The notes under the pieces were generated by a model that saw nothing but the letters and a program-made list of their open reading frames with translations, was not told where the DNA came from and did not search any database. 64,000 nt of DNA from an uncultured Pseudomonadota bacterium. Lineage in GTDB: Bacteria; Pseudomonadota; Alphaproteobacteria; Rs-D84. This document shows, piece after piece, positions 63,924 to 64,000 of the stretch. How positions within the stretch are numbered: position 1 is the stretch's first letter; each line of letters starts with the position of its first letter. The DNA lies in contig OOHL01000001.1 of the NCBI GenBank assembly GCA_900321105.1, positions 1-64,000 on the forward strand, read 5' to 3'. The position numbers were made by a program, and so were the translations under genes.

Positions 63924-64000
63924 TTATTTTGCACGCAATAAATAACCACGTCTTAACATACATTTACGGTAATATCCAACGGTTTTGGATGCAGTATTAG
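63924..64000 (-). CDS. Unidentified protein, C-terminal end only
   Basis: The minus-strand frame is open from the window edge to a stop at 63924-63926, giving 24 residues that end KCMLRRGYLLRAK. It would lie directly upstream of ftsQ, where ddl or murB usually sits, but the fragment matches neither clearly. It is too short to name. Confidence 0.4.
   Translation of the reverse strand, partial: NTASKTVGYYRKCMLRRGYLLRAK

Overview
The window is one contiguous, AT-rich, densely coded bacterial chromosome segment. Lipid A genes (lpxK, lpxC, a PagL-like deacylase), an AsmA-type protein, MreC/MreD/PBP2/RodA, a VirB3-VirB4 pair and an initiator tRNA with an A29:U41 pair all fit a Gram-negative alphaproteobacterium. 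Protein style and low GC suggest a host- or gut-associated lineage with a modest genome (RF32-like or Rickettsiales/Holosporales-like). This placement is inference; no rRNA lies in the window.

Layout: 0-4.7 kb queuosine reduction (queH), a Nudix enzyme, fatty-acid synthesis (fabD, fabG) and mnmG, then tRNA-Thr(CGT). 4.8-13.5 kb is mostly minus-strand translation genes (nth, ileS, pheT, pheS, rplT, rpmI) with two plus-strand unknowns. 13.6-21.7 kb is one plus-strand run mreC-mreD-mrdA-mrdB-topA-dnaG. 21.7-28 kb holds ychF, a lone SufB/D-like protein, a 44-residue bL36 gene, virB3-virB4 with a secreted HExxH protein, and a membrane-anchored unknown. 28-36.5 kb is an eight-gene glycan locus with two PLP aminotransferases, two ATP-grasp enzymes, a WbqC protein, two glycosyltransferases and a sugar dehydratase/epimerase, preceded by a promoter and a multi-helix RNA-like element. 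36.5-37.8 kb has a phage-fibre gene behind tandem terminators, then tRNA-fMet with a tRNA-linked repeat. 37.8-41 kb is a lipid A operon. 41-45.7 kb is an R64-like thin-pilus block (pilO2, pilP, ATPase, inner-membrane protein). 45.7-50.9 kb has gyrB and DNA repair genes. 50.9-51.6 kb is a second tRNA-linked repeat array attached to elongator tRNA-Met. 51.7-54.2 kb is a second glycan cluster including a GT11 fucosyltransferase. 54.3-61.4 kb has tRNA-Thr(GGT), a T-box leader and aspS, asmA, uvrB and tsaE. 61.4-64 kb carries ftsQ and an ftsA gene fused in frame to a ribulose-phosphate-3-epimerase-like domain.

The strongest unusual items are: (1) structured tRNA-linked repeats at both tRNA-Met loci, whose two 8-bp and 5-bp stems covary between loci; (2) a canonical T-box antiterminator before aspS, apparently acting on translation; (3) the FtsA-Rpe fusion; (4) an undescribed multi-helix RNA candidate before the glycan locus; (5) a phage-fibre gene whose leader carries two consecutive intrinsic terminators. 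No CRISPR array, insertion sequence, integrase or rRNA was seen.
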